A stretch of 64,000 bases of DNA from Clarkia xantiana subsp. parviflora (GCA_036873135.1 JAPTYO010000002.1:46181452-46245451), one strand, 5' to 3'; shown: positions 44,207-55,865, numbered from the stretch's first letter. The notes: generated by a model not told the origin, from the letters alone. Made by a program: numbers and translations.

Positions 44207-44779
44207 ACTTGGGATTTACCCTAGGTTAAATCGTTTGCATAATTTGATTATCGGTTTCATACATGTTTGTCGTTACAATATCAATTATATTTATGGAGTA
44301 CTAAAAAATAAGGAATACAAAATGTTCGACCTCATTATACAATCGATGGGTTACTAATGATGATGGAGTGTATTAATCGTTTCTTTCATTCTACCTCTTT
44401 GACATTGTCGAAATTTTGGTTTTCAATCCCTATTACCGGATTTCGTTCGGGTTTACTCCTTTGACCGGGTCGACGGATTGATAAGTAAATTGTTCTTTGA
44501 ATCAAATAACATTCAATCTCAATGACAATCACTTTATTAAATAGAGTGAAACGCAAACAACCAAAATCATCAATTCAAATGAACATTGAAATATGAAATT
44601 ACAATGATAATGTTCTTGATCATAATGCAGAAACAAAGGGAAAAAATAGTCGAGAACTCCAAGCCATGTCGAACACCACATCTGAAAAAAAAAATTCACG
44701 AGTGAATCACATCAGATGATCTGTGTCAGAATAAAACCTTTTACAGTTTTATGTACATGGTAAACGAGGCATCCCTGAG

Positions 44780-45173
44780 ACGCACTTCATCAACGGTGCT
44801 CTGACCCACATGATGTTCGTTTGAACCTTTTGTTGCTTGATTCTTTTAGCATTGCGAGCATATGAGCGAAGTTGTCCTTCAACTCATAGGATTCATATGA
44901 GATGGAGGTTTCTCCATCGTAGCCACCTTTCGAACAGATGCACAATTGTCTTAATTGATTTGGTCAGACGTGTGATTCAATCGTCATCGATGAACCACGA
45001 GAGAGGGAACCTTTTCATTTTGAGATGAATCCTCTGCCACGTATCCCCTTCGTCATCAGGGTCATGATCGGCTTTTACACCGGCATTCATGCGGAGAATA
45101 GCATCATATTTTACCACGAGGTTTCTAGCTTCAGCGACCTTTTCTTCGGCGAAGCGAAGGTGTAAGGTTGAAG
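44780..45173 (-). pseudogene. Copia gag remnant
   Basis: [17 protein letters not shown]...DTWQRIHLKMKRFPLSWFID aligns with the gag part at 58860-59020 of the copia at 55906 (EAR, LVTAYHEILF, KIMEMFPLSWF). It is followed by RLTKSIKTIVHLF and a stop. The shared pattern identifies it as the same gag family. Confidence 0.65.
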
Positions 45174-45440
45174 TTATATGGATCTGTGGGTTGATGCAAG
45201 AGTTGGGGATCAATTTGCAGGAACCAGCTGCCTTGTTTTGTGACAACAAAGCAGCGATACTAATTGCTGCCAATTCGATTCACGAGCGTACAAAACACAT
45301 CGAGACATGATTCCAAAGGGAGTTGTGCCTACTAGTCATATTGGGACAAGCAGTCAAATAGCAGATATCCTCACTAAAGCTATTAGCAAAGAACAACATC
45401 CCCTTCTTCTTTAAGAATATGAAATCTGCAACTTTTTTAG
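45150..45440 (+). pseudogene. RNase H end of an unrelated copia family
   Basis: It encodes [24 protein letters not shown] and HERTKHIE, then after stops SHIGTSSQIADILTKAISKEQ. These are standard copia RNase H C-terminal motifs but diverged from the other copies in the window. It abuts the minus-strand gag remnant at ~45175. Bases 45441-45522 hold nothing recognisable. Confidence 0.8.
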
Positions 45441-45877
45441 TACAAATAAGAATGAAGAAAAAAAGAAATAAGGGGCGCATAAAAGTATAAGGACCTAATA
45501 GTTCACTAAAGGAAGTTTAGGGTATTATGTTAGGAATAACAGGTCTTTTAGTCCAACATATTTAACAAATTTTGAGTTTTGGTCCAACATATTATTTTTT
45601 TGCTTAGTTTTGGTACCACATGTTTGACAACTTTTGGCTTTTGGTCCATCCGTTAGTTGACTGTCAGTTTACCGTTAAATAGTCACATGACTTACATATA
45701 CCTAGCCCCTAATATTTAGGGGTTTGTTCAGTTTAGTCCTCAAATTTATTGTCTTAAATTTTTATTTTTGCAATTTAGCCCTTAAACATTATCAACCGCA
45801 TCTTAGGACTAAATTGACATAGCCATGGTCCGACCCATGGCTAGGTCGAACCAGGGTCGCCGGACCTGGACGACCCT

Positions 45878-48447
45878 TGTAAACACCTAATTTTGGACAA
45901 CGCACGAGACGCGTGGCATGTGGCGCACTAAATGGAGAAGTGTCTAAATATGGCAAGTCGAGAAACTTCCAGAAATGACTCCTGCAAAATTAGGATAGTT
46001 TTTGTATTTATTGCAGACAATATTTGTTAAGTATTCAGTGTTAAATTTCTGAATATTTAGCATTAATCGTTAGAATAAATCAGTTGTTTGCTTTCTTAAA
46101 TATAATATACCGTAGGCACCTATGTTAGTATATATAGTAGTGGTTTTTGGGACATTGTAAAGGGGGTAAGAACACAAACGAAAAGCGGAGGATGCTCTCT
46201 TCTCTCTTCACCGAAACTGCAATTGACTTTCTTTGTTCATGACTTCATTGAATAACTCTCGAATATTATATTTGTTCTTTTTGTTTGATTTGGTTTAATT
46301 AAATTTGATTATTGTTTCATTAGTCTTGCTTTCACCTTTGTTCATTGTTATATACAAGGATGGGTCAATAACCTGGGAGAGGTCTGAAGTTTGGGCCATG
46401 TGAATTTGAGAGGTCTGAAGTTTAAATTGGTGATAATAGAGGTCTGAAGTTTTGACTTGTAGATAATAGAGGTCTCCGTTAGTTTTTTTCCGTTAAAATT
46501 AACGGAAATTGGTCATGTGCTTGACATGTGGCCAGAAATAAAATTAAATTCCAAAAATGCCCTTCTTCCACCTCACATGCTTAAATGAAAAGACGAAAAT
46601 GCTCTTAATGCAACCACCAACTCCGGCGACCACCACCCAACTCCGGCGACCACCACTCAGCTCCGACGACCACCACCCGCTCCGACGACCACCACCCAAC
46701 TCCGGAGAGCACAACCGCGGCCCCTATTGGGCCCAAATCGGAGTCATCGGCCCCGATTGGGCCCACAAGGCTTCGATCTGGAGCTCGATAGCCCCAGATC
46801 AGAGCCACAGAGCTCCAAATCGGAGCTCTTTGGCTCCGATCTGGGGCCACCGAGCTCCGATCGGAGCCTTGTGGGCCCAATCGGAGCCATCGTGGGCCCA
46901 ATCGGGGCCGATGGCTCCGATTTGGGCCCAATCGGGGCCGCGGTTGTGCTCGCCTGAGTTGGGTGGTGGTCGTCGGAGCGGGTGGTGGTCGCCGGAGCTG
47001 AGTGGTGGTCGCGGGGTGGTGGTCGCCGGAGTTGGATTGTGGCCGGCGGGAGCCGTGGTGGTGGCCGGAGTTGGGTTATGTTCTAATTAGTGAAAGGGGT
47101 ATTTTTGTCATTTCATGTTCAATTAATTAAACTTTAATTTGTTTAAAATATTGTCAGGGGTAAATATGACATTTCACGTGGTTCTGTTAAATTTGACAGA
47201 AAATTTGGACGGAAAACCTAAAAATCACAAAGTCCAAACTTCAGACCTCAGTTATCACCATTTCAATCTTCAGACCACTAAAATTCACAAGATCCAATCT
47301 TCAGACCTCTTCCTCCCAGGTTATTGACCCTACAAGGATTGCTCAGCCACAGGTGAACATCGTCTTCTTCTTTCTATATATACATACATCATTGGCCCAA
47401 TCTGTACCCGTTGAATCACCCCCATCCGGTAGCTATTGGGGCCATATCCGTCACAAGCAGCAGCAGCCATCTCCTTCGCAGCCACGCCTCGCTCCCTACC
47501 TCGCACCGACCACCGGAAGGCTGGAGAGCAGCCGACTTCTCCTGAACTATCCGACCGCCCCATTCTCGACTTACCAGCACAGACCCTCCACGACGACACT
47601 GTAGCTCTGCTCTGTCTTCGACCTTCCCTATCACGTCGCCTCCGACCGAATCAGCTGCTTCAATATCTGAAACCGGACCCGATCAACACAAGTCTCGCTT
47701 CCATCCTAACTGCCACCGGACAGCCACCATTTAAAGCAGAAGTAGAGGAAGAACCCTAGCTGCCATGTCGTTCATCAAATGATATCTTGCTTACCTAAAA
47801 TTAGAATATCGTTATGGGATTTGCTAGGGTAGAGCCGTCTGGGTCAAAGTCACACTGAGAGTAAGGCATCATTCTTATTACACCTTCTTGGTCCCAGCTT
47901 ATGATATCAAAGTCTTATAATTATTATCATTAAAAAATTGTTTCATTGCCGCTGGTACCAGATACTCACATGTCTTGGCTATACAAACTGTATCATGTTT
48001 AGTTCTGTTAGCTAAGTATATTTGATATTCAATTTTGGTGATGCATACCTAAGGATCATGTCGTATTTATACTCTAGGATAGCTCTCATGAAGGAAATAA
48101 ATTGAGATGTGTGTGTTCGGTTTTTTATTAGTGTTTACGTTTTTTATTATCATTGCATCTTTGAGCTGATTAATTATACTATGAAAGATGTTAAATCTTT
48201 TATATTAGTGTCAATTTGTGAATTGAGTACCGTAAGGGCGGAATTTTAAATAATGTTTTAATTTCGTAATAGAGCCCCCGAATCCGAATTTCTGTTCGTA
48301 GACCTATTTTATACCTAGGTGTTTAATTTGTTATTCCTAGCTGATTTAAGATTCTAGTTAACCGTATAATTAACTAGTGGCGACTCTTTAAAAATTCATT
48401 GCGTTTTTAAAACGTAAATCGACATAGGTTAGATTTTAGGTATGACA
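45878..48447 (+). repeat. Solo LTR of the long-LTR family, with nested foldback
   Basis: It starts TGTAAACACCTAATTTTGG and ends TTTTAGGTATGACA. A 5-bp target duplication ACCCT flanks it (45873-45877 and 48448-48452), so the two ends belong to one insertion. Its 2570 bp minus the 969-bp foldback and 9-bp duplication is ~1.59 kb, the same as the 5' LTR at 12693-14264. A TATA-like TATATATAG lies near 46130. No internal region remains, so it arose by LTR-LTR recombination. Confidence 0.9.
46362..47330. mobile_element. Mutator-like foldback element, 969 bp, inside the solo LTR
   Basis: Terminal inverted repeats GGGTCAATAACCTGGGAGAGG and the complement at 47330 are flanked by a perfect 9-bp duplication TACAAGGAT (46353-46361 and 47331-47339). 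The ~200-bp arms contain repeated GAGGTCTGAAGTTT. The GC-rich centre (46610-47050) is itself an inverted repeat built from CTCCGGCGACCACCACC and GCTCCGATTGGGCCC motifs, and it creates long open frames on both strands that are not genes. Confidence 0.88.
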
Positions 48448-50005
48448 ACCCTAGCCATGGTCCTACCCATGGCTAGTTCGGACCAGGGGTTGGGTCGTCC
48501 AGGTCTGGCGACCATAGACATAGGCCGGACCATGACTAGGTCAATTTAGCCTTAGGGTCCAAAATTTGACCCTAATGCTAAATTTATCTAGCCATGGACA
48601 TAACAATGGCTAGGTCGGGCCATGGATAAGATCGCCCATGTCCAGCGACATTAGCCATGGCCCGACATAGCCATGAGCCGGACCATGGCTAGGTCAATGT
48701 AGTCCTAGGGTGCAGTTGATAATGTTTAAGGGCTAAATTACAAAAATAAAAAGTTAGGACAATAAATTTGAGGACTTAAATGAACAAAATAAAAATTTGG
48801 GGTTAGGCATGTACAAGTCACGTGACTAGTTAACAGTCAAACTGATGGTCAACTAACGGATGGACCAAAAGTCAAAAGTTGTCAAACATATGGTACTAAA
48901 ACTTAGCAAAAAAAAAACACGTTGGACCAAAACCAAAAGTTGTCAAAGATGTTGGACCAAAAGACCTTTTAACCCTATTATGTTATCAACTATCAAAATT
49001 TGTTAATTAGTCCTTTTACTATAAACAAAAGTAGCTTCAGGTTGTATCAGGTAAGAATAGTGTTATCAGAACCGGACCGGAAATCGAATGGGTCAGTGTA
49101 CCGGTTCTCGATTCGACCAGTCCGAACCAATTTGAACCCGGTCTGACCGGCATGGAAGTTAAAACTCAACTATATAATAGGATTGCTGAAATACAACATT
49201 CAGACAAAAATTAAAGGGATAAGGTTAGATTTTAGGTCTGACAACCCAAGCCATGGTCCTACCCATGGCTAGTTCGGACCATGGATTAGGTCGCCCAGGT
49301 CCGGCGACCATAGCCATAGGCCGGACCATGACTAGGTCAATTTAGCCTTAGGGCCCAAAATTGGACCCTAATGCTAAATTTATCCAGCCATGGACATAAC
49401 AATGGCTAGGTCGGGCCATGGATAAGATCGCCCATGTCCAGCGACCTTAGCCATGGTCCGACATAGCCATGAGCCGGACCATGGCTAGATCAATTTAGTC
49501 TTAGGGTGCAGTTGATAATGTTTAATGGCTAAATTACAAAAATAAAAAGTTAGGACAATAAGTTTGAGGACTAAAATGAACAAAATAAAAATTTGGGGTT
49601 AGACATGTACAAGTCACGTGACTAGTTAACAGTCAAACTGATGGTCAGCTAACGGATGGACCAAAAGTCAAAAGTTGTCAAACATATGGTACTAAAACTA
49701 AGCAAAAAAAACACGTTGGACCAAAACCAAAAGTTGTCAAAGATGTTGGACCAAAAGATCTGTTAACCCACTATCAAAATTTGTTAATTAGTCCTTTTAC
49801 TATAAACAAAAGTAGCTTTAGGTTGTATCAGGTAAGAATAGTGTTATCAGAACCAGACCGGGAATCGAATGGGTCAGTGTACCGGTTATCGGTTCGACCG
49901 GTCCGAACCAATTTGAACCCGGTCTGACCGGCATGGAAGTTAAAACTCAACTATATAATAGGATTGCTGAAATACAACATTCAGACAAAAATTAAAGGGA
50001 TAAGG
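48427..50005 (+). repeat. 796-bp tandem duplication
   Basis: Unit 1 is 48427-49222, unit 2 49223-50005. Unit 2 lacks 13 bases (TATTATGTTATCA), which fully explains its 783-bp length. Each unit starts with the last ~21 bases of the solo LTR and contains the right arm of the 45533-48975 foldback and a CCATGGCTAGGTCGG-rich stretch. Unit 1 ends in GGGATAAGG, the first bases of the foldback at 49997, showing the duplication post-dates that insertion. Confidence 0.9.
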
Positions 50006-51193
50006 GTTCCTTTGGTACCACTTCTTTGGGCAGAATCCACTTTTGGTACCAACGTTTTCCATTTTGTACCGTTTTGGTACCTCCGTTAGAATTCCGTCCA
50101 AAATGGCCGTTAAACCCCCATGTGAGCTGCACGTGACCAAAAACTAAACTTGACTGGACGGATTTACCCTTAGGGATAAGGGTTCCTTTGGTACCACTTC
50201 TTTGGGCAAAATCCACTTTTGGTACCACTTTTTTTTTTTTTTTTGTATATATACTTTGTTTTGCAGTCGGATTTATATGGATTCGATATAGAATTGTCTC
50301 ATATATACATTTCCAACTTTGTTCAAAGCCCTACTTAGTAATGTTGTAACTTATATTTTCGGTCTAACAAAAGGAAACGCGGCATCTTTAAAATTTTATA
50401 TTATTGTTGCAGAGTGTCGAAATGTTTATTCTAGAGTGGTAAGGAATGACGTATCTATTTGTGTTTATAAAAAACGTTACACGAAATTCTAATACTTACA
50501 AACATACCTATCATACTATGCACCGCATTATTATCATATATCAACCGATACATGAAACATACATGCATACATTACAATATTGGTTTTTACAATGACATGT
50601 AAATTTCTTCGAATGTGTCAGACACAAAGTACACAAAAGAAGAGTTTAAGGAAGAATTGTATGATGACAATGGAAGTTCTGTAATTAACATAAGGTTCAC
50701 CGACTGCAAAACAAAGTATATATACAAAAAAAAAAAAAACAAAAAGTGGTATCAACAGTGGATTTTGCCCAAAGAAGTGGTACCAAAGGAACCCTTATCC
50801 CTAAGGGTAAATCCGTCCAGCCAAATTTAGTTTTTAATCACATGCAGCTCACATGGGGGTTTAACGGCCATTTTGGACGGAATTATAACGGAGGTACCAA
50901 AATGGAAAACGTTGGTACCAAAAGTGTAAAAGAAAAAAAAATGAAGTGGTACCAAAAGTGGATTCTGCCCAAAGAAGTGGTACCAAAGGAACCCTTATCC
51001 CAAAATTAAAGTACAAAAACGGCGGAGAGGGTTCAGTGAAGCAGCTTCACCCGGACTTCCTTGGACCAGCGGGTAGAACCGAGTTCGCTTACATTCTAGA
51101 TTTTTTAGCGAATCAGACCGGCTAGGGCACCGGTTCCTGGCACGGCGGTACGATTCGATCGGACCACCGATCCAGTTCGGTCTGATAACACTA
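49839..51193. mobile_element. Possible DNA element with TAGTGTTATCAG inverted ends
   Basis: TAGTGTTATCAGAACC at 49839 (also at ~49059 in unit 1 of the duplication) is inverted at 51182-51193 (CTGATAACACTA). The foldback at 49997 sits inside. Homology of the arms is short and no target duplication is seen, so this assignment is weak. Confidence 0.4.
49997..51001. mobile_element. Mutator-like foldback element, 1005 bp, double-layer ends
   Basis: GGGATAAGGGTTCCTTTGG at the left end is inverted at the right end. A 9-bp duplication AAAATTAAA flanks it (49988-49996 and 51002-51010). Within each ~270-bp arm the ~62-bp terminal segment is repeated (49997, 50173 and the complements ending 50801 and 51001). 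The flanks of the inner pair are inverted (TTACCCTTA / TAAGGGTAA) rather than direct, so the inner pair is part of the palindrome, not a second insertion. The core (50267-50704) has no recognisable gene. Confidence 0.85.
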
Positions 51194-52227
51194 GTTTTTT
51201 TTTTTTGCTGGTAAAATATTCATTAAAGAGAATAATGACAAATAGCAATTACAAACAAGACACCAAAAGCTAAGACTAAAAAAAAATACAACTAAAGCAT
51301 GGGAGAAGTAGATGTCAAGAGCACGCGAAGGCTGGAGGCAAATCGCGAAGTAGAAAGAATGGACTAGAAAAGTCATGAATACGTGAAGCACATGAAGTCA
51401 GGGTATGAGATGGAATATTTTCTTTTCTTCTGATAAATTGTGCTTCCAATTGAGAGCCGTACAGAGGGAGTGCTGATTAAATGAAATATGGAATTCAGGA
51501 GATCATTTGTTCCTGTTGATTTCTTCAACCCGACAATTGGGAATCAATTTCTATGAAGTCAAATGCCATACCGCTGAGTCTAACATTTCACCTCTAATCG
51601 GCGCTTGAACTGTTCTATACTCAACCGGGAGCTTCAACTTACAATCTACTTAGTAGCCCCAATAGCTTTACGTCCATTCGGTCGGTTAAAAGTAGCTCCT
51701 TTCAGAACTTCAGTTACAGTAATGGTTTTGAACCACAGTAACAAGACAGTTTCACACGTAGACGACGGTTCCTTTGTTTCGGATTTTTATGTTCCCTGTC
51801 CTCCGCAACTCTTAGAATCAAAACAGAAAGTATCAGCAAACTAACAATTTATATATAAAAGAAATTAGTGATTTTTTATACTTGTGATGCACGTGCCGAC
51901 TTCTATATTCCCCATTCCGACATGTAGGAGGACTGTGGAAGTGGGATGGTATTCCACTGGTCACACCAAAAGAACCACCATGTTGGAACATAATATTTGC
52001 TCAAACACCCACATGAATTTTGTACCCTCCAACAGCTATAGAGAACATTAACATATGAAATCAACGGCAAACATTTTCATTTCACTCTCAAATGAAATTA
52101 ATCATCAACTGTCTGTTACTACAAACTACTTTTTCATCAATCAAAGAATGAAAGACTTTTGAATCCTAAAAAAGTCAAATGTTATGACTTTCAAACAAAC
52201 ATGTCTTCTACATCATAGTATCAAAAG
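51194..52227. other. Intergenic region downstream of the cyclin gene
   Basis: It begins with a run of 13 T, then GCTGGTAAAATATTCATTAAAG, which looks like the reverse complement of a polyadenylated 3' end (possible retroposed fragment, low confidence). The remainder shows no gene, repeat end or tRNA. The last few hundred bases before 52228 are likely the cyclin 3' UTR. Confidence 0.4.
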
Positions 52228-54211
52228 CTAAGCTGTCTCAGGAAGAAGGGCTTTAGCAGGCGAGATCAATGCCACTGCGCCTTTGAGGACATTTGAGTAT
52301 TTCTTATAAACAACACGAAGAGACGTCGTATCTTTGGCTTTGGAGTGGTAGCTCACTAGCAGCTTAGCACAGTCCCTGTTGCAAGCAAAAATAAAAACAG
52401 TATTAAGTACCATGCAACAAACATAAATAACAAGGAAAATATATTCTTCACTAACATTAGCTGTGCCTCGGAGAAACCAGTGTGTAGTTTCAGTGTCTCT
52501 GTCCAAACGGGTGTCAGATTGAGTGTAGATCGAGCTGCAAACACAGCAGCAGCAGCCACCATTGATGGGCAATACGCTAGAGTGGCATAATTCATCAGTC
52601 CAAGCTCAGCAATGAAGTAGACCATATTTTCCATCTGCACATAATAACAGAATAGATGTTAAAAATCAAATTTTTAAATCTACAACTCACAACAGATACA
52701 TGTATTAACAAGTTTTTTACTTTCTGATCAGCCAAAGCTGCCTTGATGAAGCGGACTAGGAATACGTAGTGAGTTGGGACGGTAAGTGTCCACTCGAGCT
52801 TCCCAAGAATGGTCTTCTCCATTGCAAGTACCTGTTCATGTGAGTAGGCTCTATCTGCTATGCACACCAAGTCATTAACCTCGGGAGCCCAGATTTCTTC
52901 ATACTTGGAAGCCATTAGAAGGGCTCCCATTCCAACCAACTGGAGCTCCCTCCTCGGAACAACCTTAACAGACAGGAATCTATCGATGATGTTGATGGTA
53001 AGATACAGAGTTTCGGGCATCAACTCAAACTTGTTGTGGATCTCTATCAACCAATCCACCAGAATAGCCCTCATCTTCTCGTTGATGTCTGGTTGTGACG
53101 ATATGTAATCAACCGGTCTATTTTCATTCTCAACTTCCTTGTAGAACTTGTAGATGTCTTCAATATATTCAACTGCCGCCAACTCATTGTGGACATCTCC
53201 TGCATCAATATCCACAATCTGCTCCTTTGGTTTGTTCTTCAATCCACAAGCAGCCTGCAACAAAACAAAAATTAAGAAATCCTTCCAACACCCAGAAGAA
53301 GTTGAATCATCATTCATTAATTTGTGTATTCACCTTGCTTCGAGCAGAGAGCACAGATGTGAATGTTGTCACTTTCCTCTCCAGTGCGCCATTTTTGTCC
53401 TTCTTTACCAACTTGATGACTTCTTCAGCCTCCTTTCTGTTCTGCTGCTCATAGGCCTTTTCTTCAGTATCCGGGCTGATTTCGATCACCTCCTTTGGTT
53501 TTTGCTTCATCACTTTCTTCTGAGCTACCGCCTTGGGTACCTCAGCTGCCGCTCCTGCATTGACATTTACGCACACTTGTTTCTGCAAAACAAGAAGAGA
53601 AATTCTGCTTATTATTATTATTATGTTTAAAAATAAAAGGACAAACGATGGATCAAGAGTAAAAAAGAATCAGCATTCCACCGACCTTCTTGTTCTCTGC
53701 AGCCGCAGCATGTTGTGCGTTTGCAAGAAGCTGAGCACAGAAGCTTCTGAAATCAAGACAGAATTCATCATGGGTCAGTAGATCCGACAAGGATCTTACA
53801 GGACTCAGAAGCAAGAAACCAGTCGAGAAAAAAACCTTGTAATGGGTCGAGACGGAACCTTTCCGTCATTTCCTCGAACAGCTTGCAAATTCTGAATATC
53901 GCCCAAAGCCTTGCGGTTCCTTCCTTCCGCTCCACCCTTCTTCTGCTGCTTAACTCCTTCCACGGCTGCCTCGCCTGAACGGCAGAAAGATTTTACAGTT
54001 CAAGATAGCATCATCAAGATCATATAGCTTGTAATCGAAATCACCACCCAGAAATAAATACCAATCAAAACCCAGATCAGATACAAGATCCAGAACAGAT
54101 CAGAATACAGCATCTAGAACAGTGAATCTAAACTTACGCCCATTAAGAGAGGAGATGATCAGACATACCTCTGGGTTGTTGTGTAGGAACGATTGGTCTT
54201 GTAGTAGCCAT
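52228..54211 (-). CDS. CYCB1: B1-type mitotic cyclin, seven exons, 450 residues
   Basis: Exons (minus): 54211-54169, 53974-53836, 53746-53686, 53582-53334, 53254-52721, 52634-52456, 52375-52228; all introns are GT-AG and the frame is kept throughout (1353 nt with TAG). A destruction box RKALGDIQN lies at residues 35-43, the target of APC/C-mediated proteolysis. Residues ~81-165 are Lys/Glu-rich. The cyclin N fold (~196-322) contains the signature MRAILVDWLIEIHNKFELMP (225-) and MASKYEEIWAPEV. The cyclin C fold follows (~324-442), with YATLAYCPSMVAAAAVFAAR and an end typical of plant CYCB1. It activates cyclin-dependent kinase at G2/M. The start is the first Met, matching the usual plant B1 start (MATTRP). 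Subgroup within B1 is not assigned. It is the only host gene here that looks functional. Confidence 0.96.
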
Positions 54212-54460
54212 AAGGAATTTACGATTCTTCTAAACTTAACCCTCTACGAACTCTCCCTTCCTCGGTGGTTGACGATTGATTCAGAGTGAAGCAGAATGGA
54301 GGATTAGGAACGGAGAAATCGTTTCTCTTATAAAACGGGAAATGGAGAAGAGAAGCGGCGCTTCATTCCAACGGTCCTCTGCCTTTCAATTTCTGGCCGT
54401 TTGATGATTCTCTGATCTAGCGATGGAGGAGCGGCCTGGAGAGTTCTAGCCGTTGAAAGG
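54212..54460 (-). promoter_or_regulatory. Cyclin promoter with TATA box and M-phase (MSA-like) elements
   Basis: On the minus strand, a TATA box TTTTATAAG lies near 54327-54335, ~115 bases upstream of the ATG. TCCAACGGTC at 54367-54376 (plus strand) fits the MSA consensus YCYAACGGYY bound by three-repeat MYB factors in G2/M genes. Further AACGG cores occur at 54334-54338 (plus), and as CCGTT at 54397-54401 and 54450-54454. Clustered MSA elements are known in plant B-type cyclin promoters. Confidence 0.7.
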
Positions 54461-55634
54461 AAGTGCTTTTCCAAAGTTACCCCTTAACACCTAGTAAAAT
54501 ATTGGCAACCCATTCTATCCATTAAAATAACTATTTTCTTTTTTTGGTATACAAATAAGTCTTGTGTTACTCTGTCAGTTTTCCTTTTAAATGTTTTATT
54601 ATTATTATTATTTTTAATTTAATTTTTAATTTAATAAATATTTATTCTTTGAGACAGTTCATATTAATTGACTAAGAATATGGTAATACCAGATTCATTC
54701 TAAAAAATAATGATTTTGTCGGCAAAAAATAATAATTTATTCAATTTAAATATTTTACCTTATCCAATGTCTCTGCATAAAAAAAATTAAATAGGATCAT
54801 GGCAAAAAGAAAAAAGATGAACATATTTATATTTATAAATAAAATGTTAATATGTCTGATGGTACTACATATTTTGAAGTGGTTGAAACCTAAATGGGTC
54901 AATTTACTATAAGGTTCAACTAGGGGCGGTAATTCGTGTGTCAATAATCGGGTCATGTTATACTCACCAAACATGAACATGCACAGTAAGCTTATCGTGC
55001 AACGTTTTATAAACGAACACGACACAGAATTTTCCGTGCGCTTTTGTCTAGTGCTATCGTATTGTGTAAAATTATTCAGTTGTACATGTCTAGACAATAT
55101 CTTTAAGTAAAAATAAAAATTATGATCTTCATATAACAAAAAACTATGAGCTAATATGTTAATATTCATAAGTTCGTAGTATAAGATTGTCAAACTTTAA
55201 ATGTTAAACCACTATTTGAAGTTTTAAAAGCTATTCAATAAGTTTTTTTTTTTCAAAAAATTAGTCACTAATTAGTCTTAGCTGCACAACCTTATCGTGT
55301 TATGATACCCAAACACGAACATGACATGAAAATATATTGTGTGAATCGTGTTAATTATGTCGTGTTATCGTTATGTCATATGCTTGCACAAACACATTTT
55401 TTTTTTTCATGCATGTTTATGTCGTGCTATCGTGTCGTGTGATAGAATTTCAGTCATAGGTTCAATCATATTCTATTGATCATTGTGGTGAAATCAACCC
55501 AGGGCTCGACCCTCCAGTTGGGTTAGACCCGTATAGGTCGCCCATATTAGGTGATCTAGTCTGTTTCAGGTCTAGCCCATGAGAGGAATTATGGATGGGT
55601 TAACTTAACTGAGTCAGGTCCATCCAAACACCCC
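54461..55634. other. AT-rich intergenic region upstream of the cyclin gene
   Basis: There is no gene, RNA or element with defined ends. Motifs such as CGTGTTATCGT and GTCGTGCTATCGTGTCGTG repeat around 55320-55440, resembling decayed repeat sequence of the kind often found as non-autonomous remnants in plants, but no ends can be assigned. Confidence 0.4.
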
Positions 55635-55865
55635 CTAAGAGGCTGGGAGGCGGCATGCTTTGAACCACTGCGTGTAGACACAAAAGAATCCACTGCAGAG
55701 TAAACGAAGAGAAAACCAAAATACGATTGTGAAACCATATACGCCGGCCACCAACCAGCCGCACGTTCTAGCTCCTTCTTTCAGCCGCTCCACCTCCGCC
55801 TGTCGTAACCGGAGATAGCGGGAGCCACCGCAGTGCCTGTTAGCGCCTGTTCCGCCTCCCCCCAA
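55635..55865 (-). CDS. Possible first exon or gene fragment beside the copia insertion
   Basis: A GC-rich open frame (minus) beginning near 55865 encodes RHCGGSRYLRLRQAEVERLKEGARTCG followed by a hydrophobic stretch (WLVAGVYGFTIVFWFSLRLL). Its GC content and codon pattern differ from the AT-rich surroundings. I do not recognise a family. A GT after GGCGTATATG could be a splice donor, making it an exon of ~140 bases. The copia 5' LTR starts 40 bases upstream, so the promoter may have been displaced. Confidence 0.3.
   Translation of the reverse strand: MGGGGTGANRHCGGSRYLRLRQAEVERLKEGARTCGWLVAGVYGFTIVFWFSLRLLCSGFFCVYTQWFKACRLPAS

Larger units (their letters stand above)
42584..45175 (-). mobile_element. 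Minus-strand copia remnant (gag, integrase, RT start)
   Basis: Reading leftward: gag remnant (45173-44780), non-coding spacer (44779-44207) with similarity to spacers of the copia element at 59.4-59.6 kb, integrase (44206-43328), linker (43331-43026), and RT start (42929-42584) where the 42583 LTR cuts it. It is the only copia in the window with a readable integrase. Confidence 0.8.
45533..48975. mobile_element. Mutator-like foldback element (host of the solo LTR)
   Basis: Its ends are inverted: GG..TAA.AGGTCTTTT.GTCCAACA at 45533 and the complement ending GACCTTTTAACCC at 48975. It is flanked by a 10-bp direct repeat TATTATGTTA (45523-45532 and 48976-48985), typical of Mutator-type insertions (9-11 bp). 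Inversion extends well inwards (45533-45850 against 48640-48975). Without the solo LTR it is ~0.87 kb and has no coding capacity. Confidence 0.8.

Noticed and set aside
44977..45310. Overlapping plus and minus ORFs as one novel gene
   Set aside because: The minus part is copia gag and the plus part is RNase H of another copia; the overlap is a junction of two remnants.
46557..47090. 177-residue ORF rich in Pro/Ser/Trp, with an opposite-strand counterpart
   Set aside because: It lies in the GC-rich palindromic centre of a foldback element; both strands are open because of the base composition and symmetry.
50173..50801. A separate foldback nested in the one at 49997
   Set aside because: Its flanks TTACCCTTA and TAAGGGTAA are inverted, not direct, so it is part of the larger palindrome.
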